NCBI GenBank assembly: GCA_963821495.1
Contig: CAWGEA010000003.1
Span: 2,401,588 to 2,465,587 of the forward strand
Direction of reading: 5' to 3'
Length of the DNA stretch: 64,000 nt
Origin: AC-32 sp963821495
Lineage (GTDB): Bacteria > Actinomycetota > Thermoleophilia > Gaiellales > Gaiellaceae
Shown: in pieces, positions 50,593 through 59,067 of the stretch
Position numbering within the stretch: the first letter of the stretch is position 1
How the letters are laid out: the number at the start of each line of letters is the position of its first letter
The notes under the pieces: model-generated
Database searches by the model: none
Seen by the model: only the letters and a program-made list of their open reading frames with translations
Told to the model about the DNA's origin: nothing
Position numbers and translations under genes: made by a program

Positions 50593-50641
50593 GACCAGAC
50601 TTTTAATCCCAAGGTCGGAGGTTCGATCCCTCCCCGGCCCA
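50593..50641 (+). tRNA. 3' half of a tRNA-Lys gene (truncated, not functional)
   Basis: From CTTTTAATCCCAAGGTC the sequence is a normal tRNA-Lys 3' half: anticodon loop with TTT, variable loop, T-arm GGAGG-TTCGATC-CCTCC, acceptor strand CCGGCCC and discriminator A. The 5' anticodon stem does not pair and the D-arm and 5' acceptor are missing. This is the leftover of an integration event whose crossover was in the anticodon region. Long opposite-strand frames through it are artefacts. Confidence 0.75.
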
Positions 50642-50971
50642 TCCGCTAAAGAAGCTGCTAGAGGGATTGACCATCCCACCTCTCGCCGTGAACGTTCCCA
50701 TCAACAGGCGCTTCTCAAGGGTTTCCCGCGCGCTTTCTTCGAACTGTTGTGACTTCTTGGAACTCCCCCTCTCAGGAAAGCCCCGCTCCGGCGAGGTTTT
50801 TTGTTGCCTCCGTAGAAACCGCCACCGACTCGTCCGCGCCATTTGTTCCCTTCCCCGAAGTCAACTCCCATGTGTCGATGATCGCATGCAGTGTGGATTC
50901 GGGTCTCGCCACAACTGCCGTGTCATGCCCCGCTGGTTGTTCTAGCGCTGTCGCGTTCCTAGACTCGGACT
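50642..50971. other. Gap with integrase-end-like sequence
   Basis: About 330 bp without a gene. The segment at roughly 50,765-50,845 is similar (about 70% by eye) to 39,970-40,050, which lies inside and after the integrase remnant there. It contains an imperfect hairpin followed by TTTTTTG. This suggests that the tail of a related integrase once ended here. Confidence 0.4.
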
Positions 50972-51222
50972 GTGCCCGCTTGTGTCGTTTGCGGCTACCA
51001 GGCCGCTGAGGCGTTCAAGTTTTGCCCCGAGTGTGGGGCGGCGCCGGTCGCAAGGACGTCGGAGCAGCGCAAGGTCGTTGACCGTCCTATTCTGCGACAT
51101 CGTCGGCTCGACGGCGCTTGGGGGAGTCGGCCGACCCGGAGGCGGTCAGGACGCTGCTTGCCCGCTACTTCGAGCGGATGAAGGCGATCGTCGAGCGCGG
51201 GCCGGCCGCGAGGCGCGCATGA
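50972..51222 (+). pseudogene. Class III adenylate/guanylate cyclase N-terminal fragment, frameshifted
   Basis: The N-terminal zinc ribbon ACVVCGYQAAEAFKFCPECG is followed, after frame changes near 51,076 and 51,120, by SLTVLFCDIVGSTALG and then ESADPEAVRTLLARYFERMK and AIVERG. This is the start of the zinc-ribbon/cyclase/AAA family common in actinobacteria. The fragment stops at a TGA (51,220-51,222) after about 85 codons, where the methyltransferase ATG overlaps it. The cyclase core and AAA part are lost. Confidence 0.7.
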
Positions 51223-52013
51223 GCACGACTTTCGAGGAGTCCCTGAAGGCGAGGAGCGCGGCAGACTTCGCCGACTTTTTGCTTCCGCATCTGGACGACG
51301 GTTTCCGCGTTCTCGATCTCGGTTGCGGAGAGGGAATGATCACGCTCGGCCTGGCGGGCGCAGTCGGCCACGTTGTCGGTGTCGATCGGAGCGATGAGGA
51401 GTTCACAGACGCCCGTTGCTACGCGGCGGAACACCACATCGAGAATGTGGAGTTCTGCGTCGGAAACATGGACGCTCTCGACTTTCCGATGGATCACTTC
51501 GACGCCTGTCTCTGTCACTCGATGCTCGAGATGCTCGACCGGCCGCTCGAAGCGCTCGCCGAGATCAAACGAACGCTTAAGCCCGGCGGCGTCCTCGGCG
51601 TCGCGTGCGTCGAGTACGGCGGCTTGATCCTCGCAGGACCAAGCGAGGAGCTTCTGAGGCGCTTCTACGCCCTCCGCGAACAAGTGTGGCAGCTCGAGAA
51701 CGCGGCTGACCCTTATCGCGGCCGACGACTCCGGGGCCTACTCGAGCATGCTGGCTTCGACCTTGTCGTCGCAACGAGCAAGTACTTCTGCCACGGCACG
51801 GCTGAAGCCGTGGAGTCGTTCGGCCAAGCGAGGGCAGCGGACTGTGGGCCTGGCTGGTACAGATCCTCGGCGGAAAAGCACGGGCTCGCAACCGCGAGCG
51901 ACTTCGACGCTATGAGCCGGGCCTGGCTCGAGTGGTCGAAGTCGCCGGAGGCGTACGCGGCCTTCGCCTGGTGCCGCGCCGTGGGTCGCAAGCCGCTAGA
52001 CAGCCGGAACTGA
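51219..52013 (+). CDS. Class I SAM-dependent methyltransferase
   Basis: The 264-residue protein has motif I FRVLDLGCGEGMITLGLAGA, the acidic loop VVGVDRSDEEFTDARC, then NVEFCVGNMDALDFPMDHFD and LKPGGVLGVACVEYGG. It resembles UbiE/small-molecule methyltransferases; the acceptor is unknown. Its start overlaps the stop of the cyclase fragment (ATGA), so it may be translated by coupling from a truncated upstream gene. Confidence 0.85.
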   Translation: MSTTFEESLKARSAADFADFLLPHLDDGFRVLDLGCGEGMITLGLAGAVGHVVGVDRSDEEFTDARCYAAEHHIENVEFCVGNMDALDFPMDHFDACLCHSMLEMLDRPLEALAEIKRTLKPGGVLGVACVEYGGLILAGPSEELLRRFYALREQVWQLENAADPYRGRRLRGLLEHAGFDLVVATSKYFCHGTAEAVESFGQARAADCGPGWYRSSAEKHGLATASDFDAMSRAWLEWSKSPEAYAAFAWCRAVGRKPLDSRN

Positions 52014-52054
52014 GCTATACCGGAGGGCCCCTTCTGCTCCCACTGAACTCCGAC
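52014..52054. other. Junction before the tRNA-Asp remnant
   Basis: The normal tRNA-Asp 5' half is absent here. The sequence before 52055 does not form a D-arm. Confidence 0.4.
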
Positions 52055-52096
52055 CTGTCACGCCGGAGGTCGCGGGTTCGAGTCCCGTCGCTCCCG
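52055..52096 (+). tRNA. 3' part of a tRNA-Asp gene (truncated, not functional)
   Basis: CTGTCACGCCGGAGG carries the anticodon GTC. It is followed by the T-arm CGGG-TTCGAGT-CCCG and acceptor strand TCGCTCCCG. The 5' anticodon stem is only partly complementary and no D-arm or 5' acceptor is present. It is a second integration scar, 1.4 kb from the tRNA-Lys scar and in the same orientation. Confidence 0.7.
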
Positions 52097-52159
52097 TCCC
52101 GAAAAGTGCCTGCAATCAACACCTTGTTGTTGCCTGCCAAGGCACGAGGTCTGATCCGC

Positions 52160-52183
52160 GCCACACATATGCCACACAGCTCC
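52160..52183 (+). repeat. CCACACA motif near the tRNA-Asp remnant
   Basis: GCGCCACACATATGCCACAC, then AG. A near copy (GCGCCACACACCTACCACAC, AG) lies at 58889-58910 near the tRNA-Met remnant. Both would read ATHMPH or ATHLPH in the plus frame. These may be recombinase arm sites or the end of a lost gene family. Confidence 0.35.
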
Positions 52184-52402
52184 GCCCGGCTCTAGCCGGC
52201 CGCAGCCGCTGGGGTCCGGTGCGAGCGGCACGCAGCCGGCTGCAGCCGGTCGGAGCGGTCGATGCGCCAGCAGGACGCAGAGCCGGCGGTCACGGAGTCG
52301 TCGACGTCGACGAGCAGCGCCGTGGCGAGCTACCTGGTTTGGAGCGTTTCTGGAGCAGTCGGGCGTACGGTCGCAGGCGTGACCGACCGAGAAGGAGGAG
52401 CG
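52184..52402. other. Gap with GC-rich imperfect palindromes
   Basis: About 220 bp upstream of the secreted-protein gene. It holds several imperfect GCCGGC-type inverted repeats at 52,194-52,255 and no credible gene before the ATG at 52403. Confidence 0.3.
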
Positions 52403-52921
52403 ATGAAGCACACACGCAGACTGTCACTCTTGGCGGCGGCGCTCGTCGTACTCGCGAGCACGCTCGCGTTGCAGGCCGTTGCGGGTCCGCCGAACCCCGC
52501 CAACCGATTCGAGGCGACCTTCGATGAGACCAACGTATCGGTGACGAACCGCATCGCCGACCTGGGAGTCTTCCAGCTGATCAACACCGGAACAGGCACG
52601 GTCGAGGGGCTCGGAGAAGCGACCGTCACGGTCTCGGTAACGCAGGATCGAAGCGTGCAGCCCTGTGGACCGGGGAGCTGGACGAACGCCGGCATTCGGC
52701 GCATTGGCCTGGATGGAGGCGTGCTCGTCGTCCGAGAGCTGGTCCACGTCTGCCAAACCGACTCGGGCCCAGTCGGAACGGGTTCCTGGGAGGTCGACGG
52801 CCCGTCGAGCACGGGCATCTTCTCCGATGCGCGCGGCAGCGGTGAAGTTCGCATCGTCATCTCGAGCGGAACTTCTACGCTCTCCGGGAGATTGAAGCTC
52901 GTTGGCGAGAACGGTTCGTGA
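52403..52921 (+). CDS. Secreted hypothetical protein
   Basis: The 172-residue protein starts at ATG 52403, with AAGGAGGAG about 6 nt upstream. Signal peptide: RRLSLLAAALVVLASTLALQ, cleavage near AVAG. Mature part is beta-rich: RFEATFDETNVSVTNRIADL, GLGEATVTVSVTQDRSVQPC and FSDARGSGEVRIVISSGTST. Two Cys (VQPC, VHVC) may pair. It is similar in kind, not in evident sequence, to the secreted protein at 45339. Function unknown. Confidence 0.7.
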   Translation: MKHTRRLSLLAAALVVLASTLALQAVAGPPNPANRFEATFDETNVSVTNRIADLGVFQLINTGTGTVEGLGEATVTVSVTQDRSVQPCGPGSWTNAGIRRIGLDGGVLVVRELVHVCQTDSGPVGTGSWEVDGPSSTGIFSDARGSGEVRIVISSGTSTLSGRLKLVGENGS

Positions 52922-53017
52922 GGATCGCAGGCTCCTAAGAACCACTCTGGGCGTGCGGCGGCCGGGGAGAAGCCTCGGCGCGCACGTCCAGGGTGCTACC
53001 GCCGGTCTCGTCCTCCC

Positions 53018-55870
53018 ATGGGCATGAGCGACACGCAGCTTCGACCGACGAGCGAACTAGCCACGCCCAGCGAAGCGTCGTATCGTGGGTCCACCGTGAA
53101 GGTTCGCGTCCTGGGGGCGCTTGAAGTCCTGAGCAACGGCGCCGGTGTGCGCCTGGGCGGCCCGAAGCAGCGCACGGTGCTCGCGCTGCTCGCTGCGGAG
53201 GTGGGGAAGCCGGTGTCGGTGGACACATTGATCGACGGCGTCTGGGGCGACGAGCCGACCGGCGGCGCGCGCTCGACGCTGCAGACGTACGTCTCGAACC
53301 TCAGAGCGGCGATCGGGGACGTCATCGTCCGCGACGAGGGCGGCTATCGGCTCGCGGCCGATCCAGCGGAGGTGGACGCCGTCGAGTTCGAACGGACGGT
53401 CGAGCATGCGGCCGCACTCGTGGAGACCGATCCCGTCGAGGCAGCGCAACGGCTCCGCGCCGCGCTCGCGCTCTGGCGGGGCCATCCGTACGCGGATGTG
53501 CCCGGCTGCTTCGCGCTTGAGCTCGAGGCGCGGCGTCTGGAGGAGCTGCGCCTCCGTGCTGTCGAGACGCGGATCGAGGCGGAGCTCGCGCTCGGGGGCC
53601 ACGCGCAGCTGATCGCGGAGTTGGAGGTGCTCTGCGAGGAGTTCCCCACATATGAGCGCTTTCGCGTACAGCACATGCTCGCGCTCTATCGCTCCGGCCG
53701 ACAGGCGGAAGCGCTCCGCGCGTACCAGAAGGCACGCGCGTACCTGGCCGAGGAGCTCGGCCTCGAGCCCTCGGCGCAGCTGCAGGAGCTCGAGCGGAGG
53801 ATCCTCAACCAGGACCCGGCACTCGAGCTCGAGGCGGAGCCGCAGGTGCAGACGCTCGCCTTCCTGCTCACCGACATCGAGGACTCGACCGTCCTCTGGG
53901 AGCTCTACACGAACGCCATGCGCGCCGCCATCGCGGTGCACGACCGGATCGTGCTGGGCGCCGCAGAGGCTGCCGGAGGTCGGCTCGTAAAGCGTGTCGG
54001 CGATGGCATCGACCTCGTCTTCGCGGACGCGGGTGCTGCTGTCGCCGCCGCAAGCCAGATCCAGGGCGACCTCGCTACCGTCCTCTGGGACGAGATCGAG
54101 TCGCTGCGCGTGCGGATGGCGATCGACGTCGGCGAGGTGGAGGCCCGCGGCGGGGACTACTTCGGCCCGGTGCTCAATCGGGCCGGCCGGGTGCTCGCGG
54201 CCGCGCACGGCGGCCAGGTGCTGCTCTCAGCGGACGCGCACGCGGCATTGTCGGCGACGAGCGGCGGCTGGCAGGCGAAGGCGCTGGGCGAGTTCCGGCT
54301 CAAAGGCCTCGGCAGCCCGCAACACGTCTTCCAGCTTCTGCTCGAGGGCCTGCCCGCCGACTTCCCGCCCCTTCGGATCGACCGCCTGCCCCCGGCGCTC
54401 GGGCCCGGCGCGTTCGGCCGCTCGGTGCGCGGATACGAGCTTCGCGAGCAGGTCGGGGAGAGCGACCTCGGTGTCGTGTACCGCGCCTACCAGCCCACGG
54501 TCGGGCGCGAGGTGGCGATCAAGGTCATCCGGTCCGAGCTCGTCAACCAGCCTTCGTTCGTCCGCGGGTTCGAGTCCGAGGCGCAGCTGGTCGCACAGCT
54601 CGAGCATCCGCACCTCGTTCCGCTCTACGACTACTGGCGAGACCCCGAGGGCGCCTACCTCGTGATGCGCTGGCTGCGAGGAGGCTCGCTGCGGCAGGCG
54701 CTCGACCGAGGCCCGTGGAACCTGGAGCCTGCCTCGCGCCTGTTGTCGCAGGTCGGGGGCGCCCTTGCGTACGCCCACCGGCAGGGTGCCGTCCATCGCA
54801 ACGTCAAGCCCGCGAACGTCTTGCTCGACGGGGACGGAAACGGGTACCTCGCCGACTTCGGGATCGCCGCCCGCCTGGCCGATTCGGAAGACGCCGGGCG
54901 CCCGGTCGTCTCGCCGCCCGCGTACGTGTCGCCGGAGGAGCTGGCGGGCGAGCCGCTCACACCGCGGTCGGACATCTACGGCCTCGGCCTGCTCACCTTC
55001 GAGGTGCTCACCGGCCAGCGGCCGCCGATGGACGGGCCGCTGCCGCCGGTGCGCTCGGTTCGCCCCGAGCTGCCACCGGCGCTGGACGAGGTCGTCGCCT
55101 GCGCCGCCGCGTCGGATCCTGACGAGCGCTACGAGTCGGTCGACCGTTTCCTCGCCGCGTTCGACGCCGCCGTGGAAGGCACGGCTCCGGTAGCCGAGAC
55201 GTACACGCCCGTGGAGAACCCGTACAAGGGTCTCCGGGCGTTCGGCGAGACGGACGCGGCCGATTTCTACGGACGCGACACGCTTGTCAGCGAGCTTGTG
55301 CGCGCGCTCGTCGACCGTCGCCTGGTCGCCGTCGTGGGCCCGTCCGGGATCGGCAAGTCGTCGGTCGTCAAGGCGGGGCTCGTCCCGTCGCTGCGCAGAG
55401 GAGCGCTGCCGGGATCGGAGCAGTGGCTCGTCACCGACATGTTCCCTGGCTCGTATCCCTACGAGGAGCTCGCCGCCGCGCTCCTCCGGGTCGCGGTGGA
55501 GCGGCCGGACGACCTCGTCGAGGAGCTGGAGCGCGACGAGCTCGGGATGCGTCGGGTCACGAAGCGGATCCTGCCGACCGAAAGCGAGCTGTTGCTCGTC
55601 GTCGACCAGTTCGAGGAGCTGTTCACCCTGACGGCCGACGGAGGAGACGCGCCGCCGGTTCCTCGCGGGCCTCACCGCGCTCGCCGCCGATCCGCGCTCG
55701 CGCGTGCGCGTCCTCGTCACGCTGCGCGCCGACTTCCTCGACCATCCGCTCCGATACCCGGAGTTCGGGGAGCTCCTGCGGGCCGGGCTGGTCGCGGTGG
55801 CCGCGCCCTCGGAGGACGAGCTGGCGGAGGCTATCGAGCGGCCCGCGCGACGCGTCGGCGTTCGCTATGA
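53018..55870 (+). CDS. N-terminal half of a giant signalling protein: SARP-BTAD, class III cyclase, pseudokinase, start of STAND NTPase (frameshifted)
   Basis: Order of domains, numbered from ATG 53018 (GTG 53096 also possible): OmpR-type winged helix (about 27-105, LGGPKQRTVLALLAAEVGKP); BTAD (110-270); class III cyclase (285-440, LLTDIEDST, RVGDGIDLVFAD, GDYFGPVLNRAGRV); kinase-like domain (475-720); P-loop VAVVGPSGIGKSSVVKAG. In the kinase-like part K502 (VAIKV) and DFG are present, but the HRD catalytic Asp is Asn (H593-R594-N595), so it is probably inactive as a kinase. After LFTLTAD (about 55,641) one extra base shifts the frame; sequence beyond is out of frame until 55,870. Confidence 0.85.
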   Translation: MGMSDTQLRPTSELATPSEASYRGSTVKVRVLGALEVLSNGAGVRLGGPKQRTVLALLAAEVGKPVSVDTLIDGVWGDEPTGGARSTLQTYVSNLRAAIGDVIVRDEGGYRLAADPAEVDAVEFERTVEHAAALVETDPVEAAQRLRAALALWRGHPYADVPGCFALELEARRLEELRLRAVETRIEAELALGGHAQLIAELEVLCEEFPTYERFRVQHMLALYRSGRQAEALRAYQKARAYLAEELGLEPSAQLQELERRILNQDPALELEAEPQVQTLAFLLTDIEDSTVLWELYTNAMRAAIAVHDRIVLGAAEAAGGRLVKRVGDGIDLVFADAGAAVAAASQIQGDLATVLWDEIESLRVRMAIDVGEVEARGGDYFGPVLNRAGRVLAAAHGGQVLLSADAHAALSATSGGWQAKALGEFRLKGLGSPQHVFQLLLEGLPADFPPLRIDRLPPALGPGAFGRSVRGYELREQVGESDLGVVYRAYQPTVGREVAIKVIRSELVNQPSFVRGFESEAQLVAQLEHPHLVPLYDYWRDPEGAYLVMRWLRGGSLRQALDRGPWNLEPASRLLSQVGGALAYAHRQGAVHRNVKPANVLLDGDGNGYLADFGIAARLADSEDAGRPVVSPPAYVSPEELAGEPLTPRSDIYGLGLLTFEVLTGQRPPMDGPLPPVRSVRPELPPALDEVVACAAASDPDERYESVDRFLAAFDAAVEGTAPVAETYTPVENPYKGLRAFGETDAADFYGRDTLVSELVRALVDRRLVAVVGPSGIGKSSVVKAGLVPSLRRGALPGSEQWLVTDMFPGSYPYEELAAALLRVAVERPDDLVEELERDELGMRRVTKRILPTESELLLVVDQFEELFTLTADGGDAPPVPRGPHRARRRSALARARPRHAARRLPRPSAPIPGVRGAPAGRAGRGGRALGGRAGGGYRAARATRRRSL

Positions 55871-58817
55871 GCCGGGGCTCGTCTCCCAGATCGTCGCCGA
55901 CGTCCGCGACCAGCCGGGCGCCCTGCCGCTGCTGCAGTACGCGCTGACCGAGCTCTTCGCGGCCCGCGCCTCCGACACGCTGACGCTCGAGGGCTACGTC
56001 GCGACCGGCGGCGTCGTCGGCGCACTCGGACGCCGGGCGGAGGGTCTCTACGCGCGGCTCCGTCCGCCGGCCCAGGCCGCGTGCCGTCAGGTCTTCGTGC
56101 GCCTCGTCAGCGTCGACCCGACCGCGCAGGACACGAGGCGCAGGGTGAGCCGCCGCGAGCTCCGCCAGCTGGAGCTCGATCCCGACGCGGTCGCGGAGAT
56201 CCTCGCGCGCTACGGCGAGCATCGACTGCTCTCCTTCGACCGCGAGCCGCTAACGCGGACGCCGACCGTCGAAGTCGCGCACGAGGCGATCCTGTCCCAG
56301 TGGGACCGGTTTCGCGGGTGGATCGATGAGCGCCGCGAGGGCCTCCTCCTGCACCGGCGGCTCGTGGAGGCGGTCGCAGAGTGGCAGGACGCGGGGCGTG
56401 ATCCGGCATACCTGCCGCACGAGAACCGGCTTGTGCAGTTCGAGGCGTGGGCGGGTGCGACCGACCTCGCCCTCACGTCCGCCGAGCGCGAATTCCTCGC
56501 CGAGGCCCGTGCGGCGGCGGACGAGGCAGCGCGCCGGCGGGCGCGCCGGCGACGAGGGATCCTGGCCGGTTTCGCAGTGCTCGCCGCTGCGGCGTCGCTG
56601 CTCGCCGTGTTCGCACTCATCCTCCGCGGACGAGCCAAGGACGATGCGCGCGTCGCGACCGCTCGCCAGCTGGCGGCCTCCGCCGAGGCCAACCTGAACA
56701 TCGACCCGGAGCGGAGCATCCTGCTCGGGATCCAAGCCGCCGAGACGACCCGGCGGCACGACGGCAGCATCCTCCCGGAGGCGCAACAGGCGCTGCACGA
56801 CGCGCTCACCGCCTCGCGCGTGCTCGCAAGAAGCTCCGGCGTCGGGCGGCGGTCCGGTATCGGACACGTCGTCGCCCTCGCTCCCGACGCTGCGACGTTC
56901 GTCGCCGCCGACCTCGATCACAAGACGGTGAGCATTCGCGATGCGCATACCGGCAAGAAGCTCACGACCCTCACGGGTCATTCGGCGGAGGTGCTCGCCA
57001 TCGCCTACAGCCCTGATGGGAGATTGATCGCCGCCGGAAGCGCCGACGGCATTCTCAGATTGTGGAACGCGTCGTCGCGGAAACTCGTGCATGTCCTTCG
57101 GGCGCATCGAGGCGCAGTCTTCGCAACCCGATTCAGCGCAGACGGCAATCGACTGGTGACTCTGGGTGGTGATCGCGCAGTGCGGGTGTGGGACGTCCGT
57201 AGCGGCCGGCTGCTCCAATCGATCCCCAACGTGCACGAGCGCACACGAGCACCTGTCGTTTGGGGCGAGGGCGTCGCGTTCGTCGGCGACGACCGCATCG
57301 CAGTCGCACCGTGGTCTCGTGAAGGCGGAGCCCCCTCCGCGGTCGTCGCGAAGGTCTTCGACCTCTCCTCAGGCAAGGAGGTGAGCGTCGTCAAAGATCC
57401 CGCCGGCCCAACACAGACCGTCGACATCGACGTCAGCCCCGACGGAAAGCTGCTCGTCGCCGGTCACGCGGAAGGGCCGCTCCAGCTCTACAGGCTGTCG
57501 GATGGGCGGCAGCTCGACGTCGAGCAGAACGGGTCTCGACAGGGCGCGGTTCTCGACGTCGAATTCAGCTACGACGGGAAGTTCGTGGCCACCGGTGCCG
57601 TGGACGGCTTAGCGAAGATCTGGAGTGTCGCCGACGGCAGGCTGCGCGAAGCACTGAGGCTCCGCGGGCACGACAATCCCGTGGGGAGCGTCTCGTTCGA
57701 CCGGGATGGGACTCGACTCGCGAGCTGGGGTCAGGTTTCGGGCGAGGCCAGGGTATGGGACGTTTCGCCCGCCGGCCGCGGCGAGGTGCTGACGCTGCCG
57801 GGGCCGAAAAGCGCACCGGAATGGTACGCGGATGTTGCGTTCACGCCGGACGGGCGACGGCTCGTCTCGAGCTCCGGCGCCGCCGGGACCGTCCGAGCGT
57901 GGAGCGTTCACACGGGCAAGGAGCTGCTGCGACTCGACCAAGGCGCGACGGACCGCGCGCCCGTGCACGCGGTCATCGGCATCGACGTCAGCCCCGACGG
58001 ATCGCGCATCGCAACCGCCGGCGCGGACGGGAGCGTGAGGATCTTCGACGCCGAGACCGGCAAGCAGCTGCTTGCGCTGCGGCATCAGCATTGCGTCCCC
58101 CACGGCCTGTGCGTCGTCAATCAGGCCGTGTTCAGCCCGAACGGCTCGAGGATCGCCACCACGGGCTGGGACGCGACGATCCGCATCGCGGACGCGGACA
58201 GCGGCCGCCCACTCCGAGTGCTCCGCGGGCACGAGCCGGGCGGCGTGGGGACGTACGTCGTCGAATGGAGCCGCGACGGCAGGCGCCTGCTTTCGACGGC
58301 GCATGACGGGATGCGCATCTGGGATGTACGCACAGGCCGCCAGCTGCTCAGGCTCCCCCCCGGTGGCGGGCCCGGCGCGTCCGGTGCGTGGAGCCCGGAC
58401 GGCAAGGAGGTGTTAACGGAGTCGGGGCTGGGCCCCCGGGTGTGGGACGCGTCGACAGGGAAACAGCTGCGCATTCTCAAGACCGGCGCTCCCGTGACGG
58501 GGCTGGTGTTTAGCCGCGACGGTGGCAGGCTGGCGATCGGGACGATCGACGAGTCGTCGAGCACCAGGATCTGGGACTGGCCCTCCGGCATCGAGGCGCT
58601 CAAGCTTCCCGAAGGTTCGGGCTCCGGCAAAGGGCTCGCCTTCAGCCCGGACGGCAAGCTTCTCGCCGGCGTGCAGCCCGAACCGATGCCCTTCGTGCAC
58701 GTCTGGACGCTCGACCCGGAACGCTTGCTGCAGATCGCGCGCCATCGCGTCACCCGCTCGCTGACCGAGGACGAATGCCGCCGCTACCTACAGCGATCTT
58801 GCTCCGACCGTCGCTAG
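55704..58817 (+). CDS. C-terminal half of the same protein: STAND helical part, membrane span, WD40 propeller
   Basis: In the shifted frame the family sequence continues as ETRRRFLAGLTALAADPRSR, then RVRVLVTLRADFLDHPLRYP, QIVADVRDQPGALPLLQYAL and EVAHEAILSQWDRFRGWIDE (STAND-type ATPase). A membrane helix (GILAGFAVLAAAASLLAVFA) and at least ten WD40 repeats (for example TLTGHSAEVLAIAYSPDGRL, SADGILRLW) follow from about 56,850 to 58,740. The frame opens properly near 55,646; the first GTG is at 55704. Repair by one base would give about 1,930 residues. Either a recent pseudogene, a programmed shift or an error. Confidence 0.85.
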   Translation: MRVLVTLRADFLDHPLRYPEFGELLRAGLVAVAAPSEDELAEAIERPARRVGVRYEPGLVSQIVADVRDQPGALPLLQYALTELFAARASDTLTLEGYVATGGVVGALGRRAEGLYARLRPPAQAACRQVFVRLVSVDPTAQDTRRRVSRRELRQLELDPDAVAEILARYGEHRLLSFDREPLTRTPTVEVAHEAILSQWDRFRGWIDERREGLLLHRRLVEAVAEWQDAGRDPAYLPHENRLVQFEAWAGATDLALTSAEREFLAEARAAADEAARRRARRRRGILAGFAVLAAAASLLAVFALILRGRAKDDARVATARQLAASAEANLNIDPERSILLGIQAAETTRRHDGSILPEAQQALHDALTASRVLARSSGVGRRSGIGHVVALAPDAATFVAADLDHKTVSIRDAHTGKKLTTLTGHSAEVLAIAYSPDGRLIAAGSADGILRLWNASSRKLVHVLRAHRGAVFATRFSADGNRLVTLGGDRAVRVWDVRSGRLLQSIPNVHERTRAPVVWGEGVAFVGDDRIAVAPWSREGGAPSAVVAKVFDLSSGKEVSVVKDPAGPTQTVDIDVSPDGKLLVAGHAEGPLQLYRLSDGRQLDVEQNGSRQGAVLDVEFSYDGKFVATGAVDGLAKIWSVADGRLREALRLRGHDNPVGSVSFDRDGTRLASWGQVSGEARVWDVSPAGRGEVLTLPGPKSAPEWYADVAFTPDGRRLVSSSGAAGTVRAWSVHTGKELLRLDQGATDRAPVHAVIGIDVSPDGSRIATAGADGSVRIFDAETGKQLLALRHQHCVPHGLCVVNQAVFSPNGSRIATTGWDATIRIADADSGRPLRVLRGHEPGGVGTYVVEWSRDGRRLLSTAHDGMRIWDVRTGRQLLRLPPGGGPGASGAWSPDGKEVLTESGLGPRVWDASTGKQLRILKTGAPVTGLVFSRDGGRLAIGTIDESSSTRIWDWPSGIEALKLPEGSGSGKGLAFSPDGKLLAGVQPEPMPFVHVWTLDPERLLQIARHRVTRSLTEDECRRYLQRSCSDRR

Positions 58818-58981
58818 TGGCTGCATGGCCTCAGGCCCTCTCTGCACCGCGGCGGTCTTGGGCCGTTGTCAATGCTGGCATGACAGGCGCCACACACCTA
58901 CCACACAGGCTGTGCCGAGCTGATGCCCTTCATGGACATGCACGCTGGCCATGGCGACATGGCGGACGGGAAAGACGGCTA
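58818..58981. other. Gap after the giant gene
   Basis: No credible gene. It contains the second CCACACA motif (58889-58910). The next feature is the minus-strand tRNA remnant with its terminator. Confidence 0.4.
58889..58910 (+). repeat. CCACACA motif near the tRNA-Met remnant
   Basis: GCGCCACACACCTACCACAC, then AG. Eighteen of 22 bases match the copy near the tRNA-Asp remnant (52160-52183). Confidence 0.35.
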
Positions 58982-59018
58982 AATCAAAGAGAAAGGCCCC
59001 GTGTCCGGGGCCTTTCTC
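58982..59018 (-). terminator. Strong intrinsic terminator of the tRNA-Met remnant
   Basis: A perfect 12-bp stem GAGAAAGGCCCC/GGGGCCTTTCTC with a 6-nt loop. On the minus strand it is followed by TTTGATTT. It sits immediately after the 3' end of the tRNA remnant, as in an intact tRNA gene. Confidence 0.8.
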
Positions 59019-59020
59019 AG

Positions 59021-59067
59021 TGGCGGGGGCAGGATCTGAACCTGCAACCTCCGGGTTATGAGCCCGG
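59021..59067 (-). tRNA. 3' half of a tRNA-Met gene (CAT anticodon), truncated
   Basis: Minus strand: anticodon arm CCGGG-CTCATAA-CCCGG (complete), variable loop, T-arm with GTTCAGATC loop region, and acceptor strand CCCCGCC-A. The D-arm and 5' acceptor are missing; the sequence upstream (right side on the plus strand) is unrelated. With its own terminator it is a third integration scar, opposite in orientation to the Lys and Asp scars. Confidence 0.8.

Noticed and set aside
50334..50642. Minus-strand frame beginning MGRGGIEPPTLGLKV
   Set aside because: It is the translation of the tRNA-Lys remnant on the wrong strand, a known artefact.
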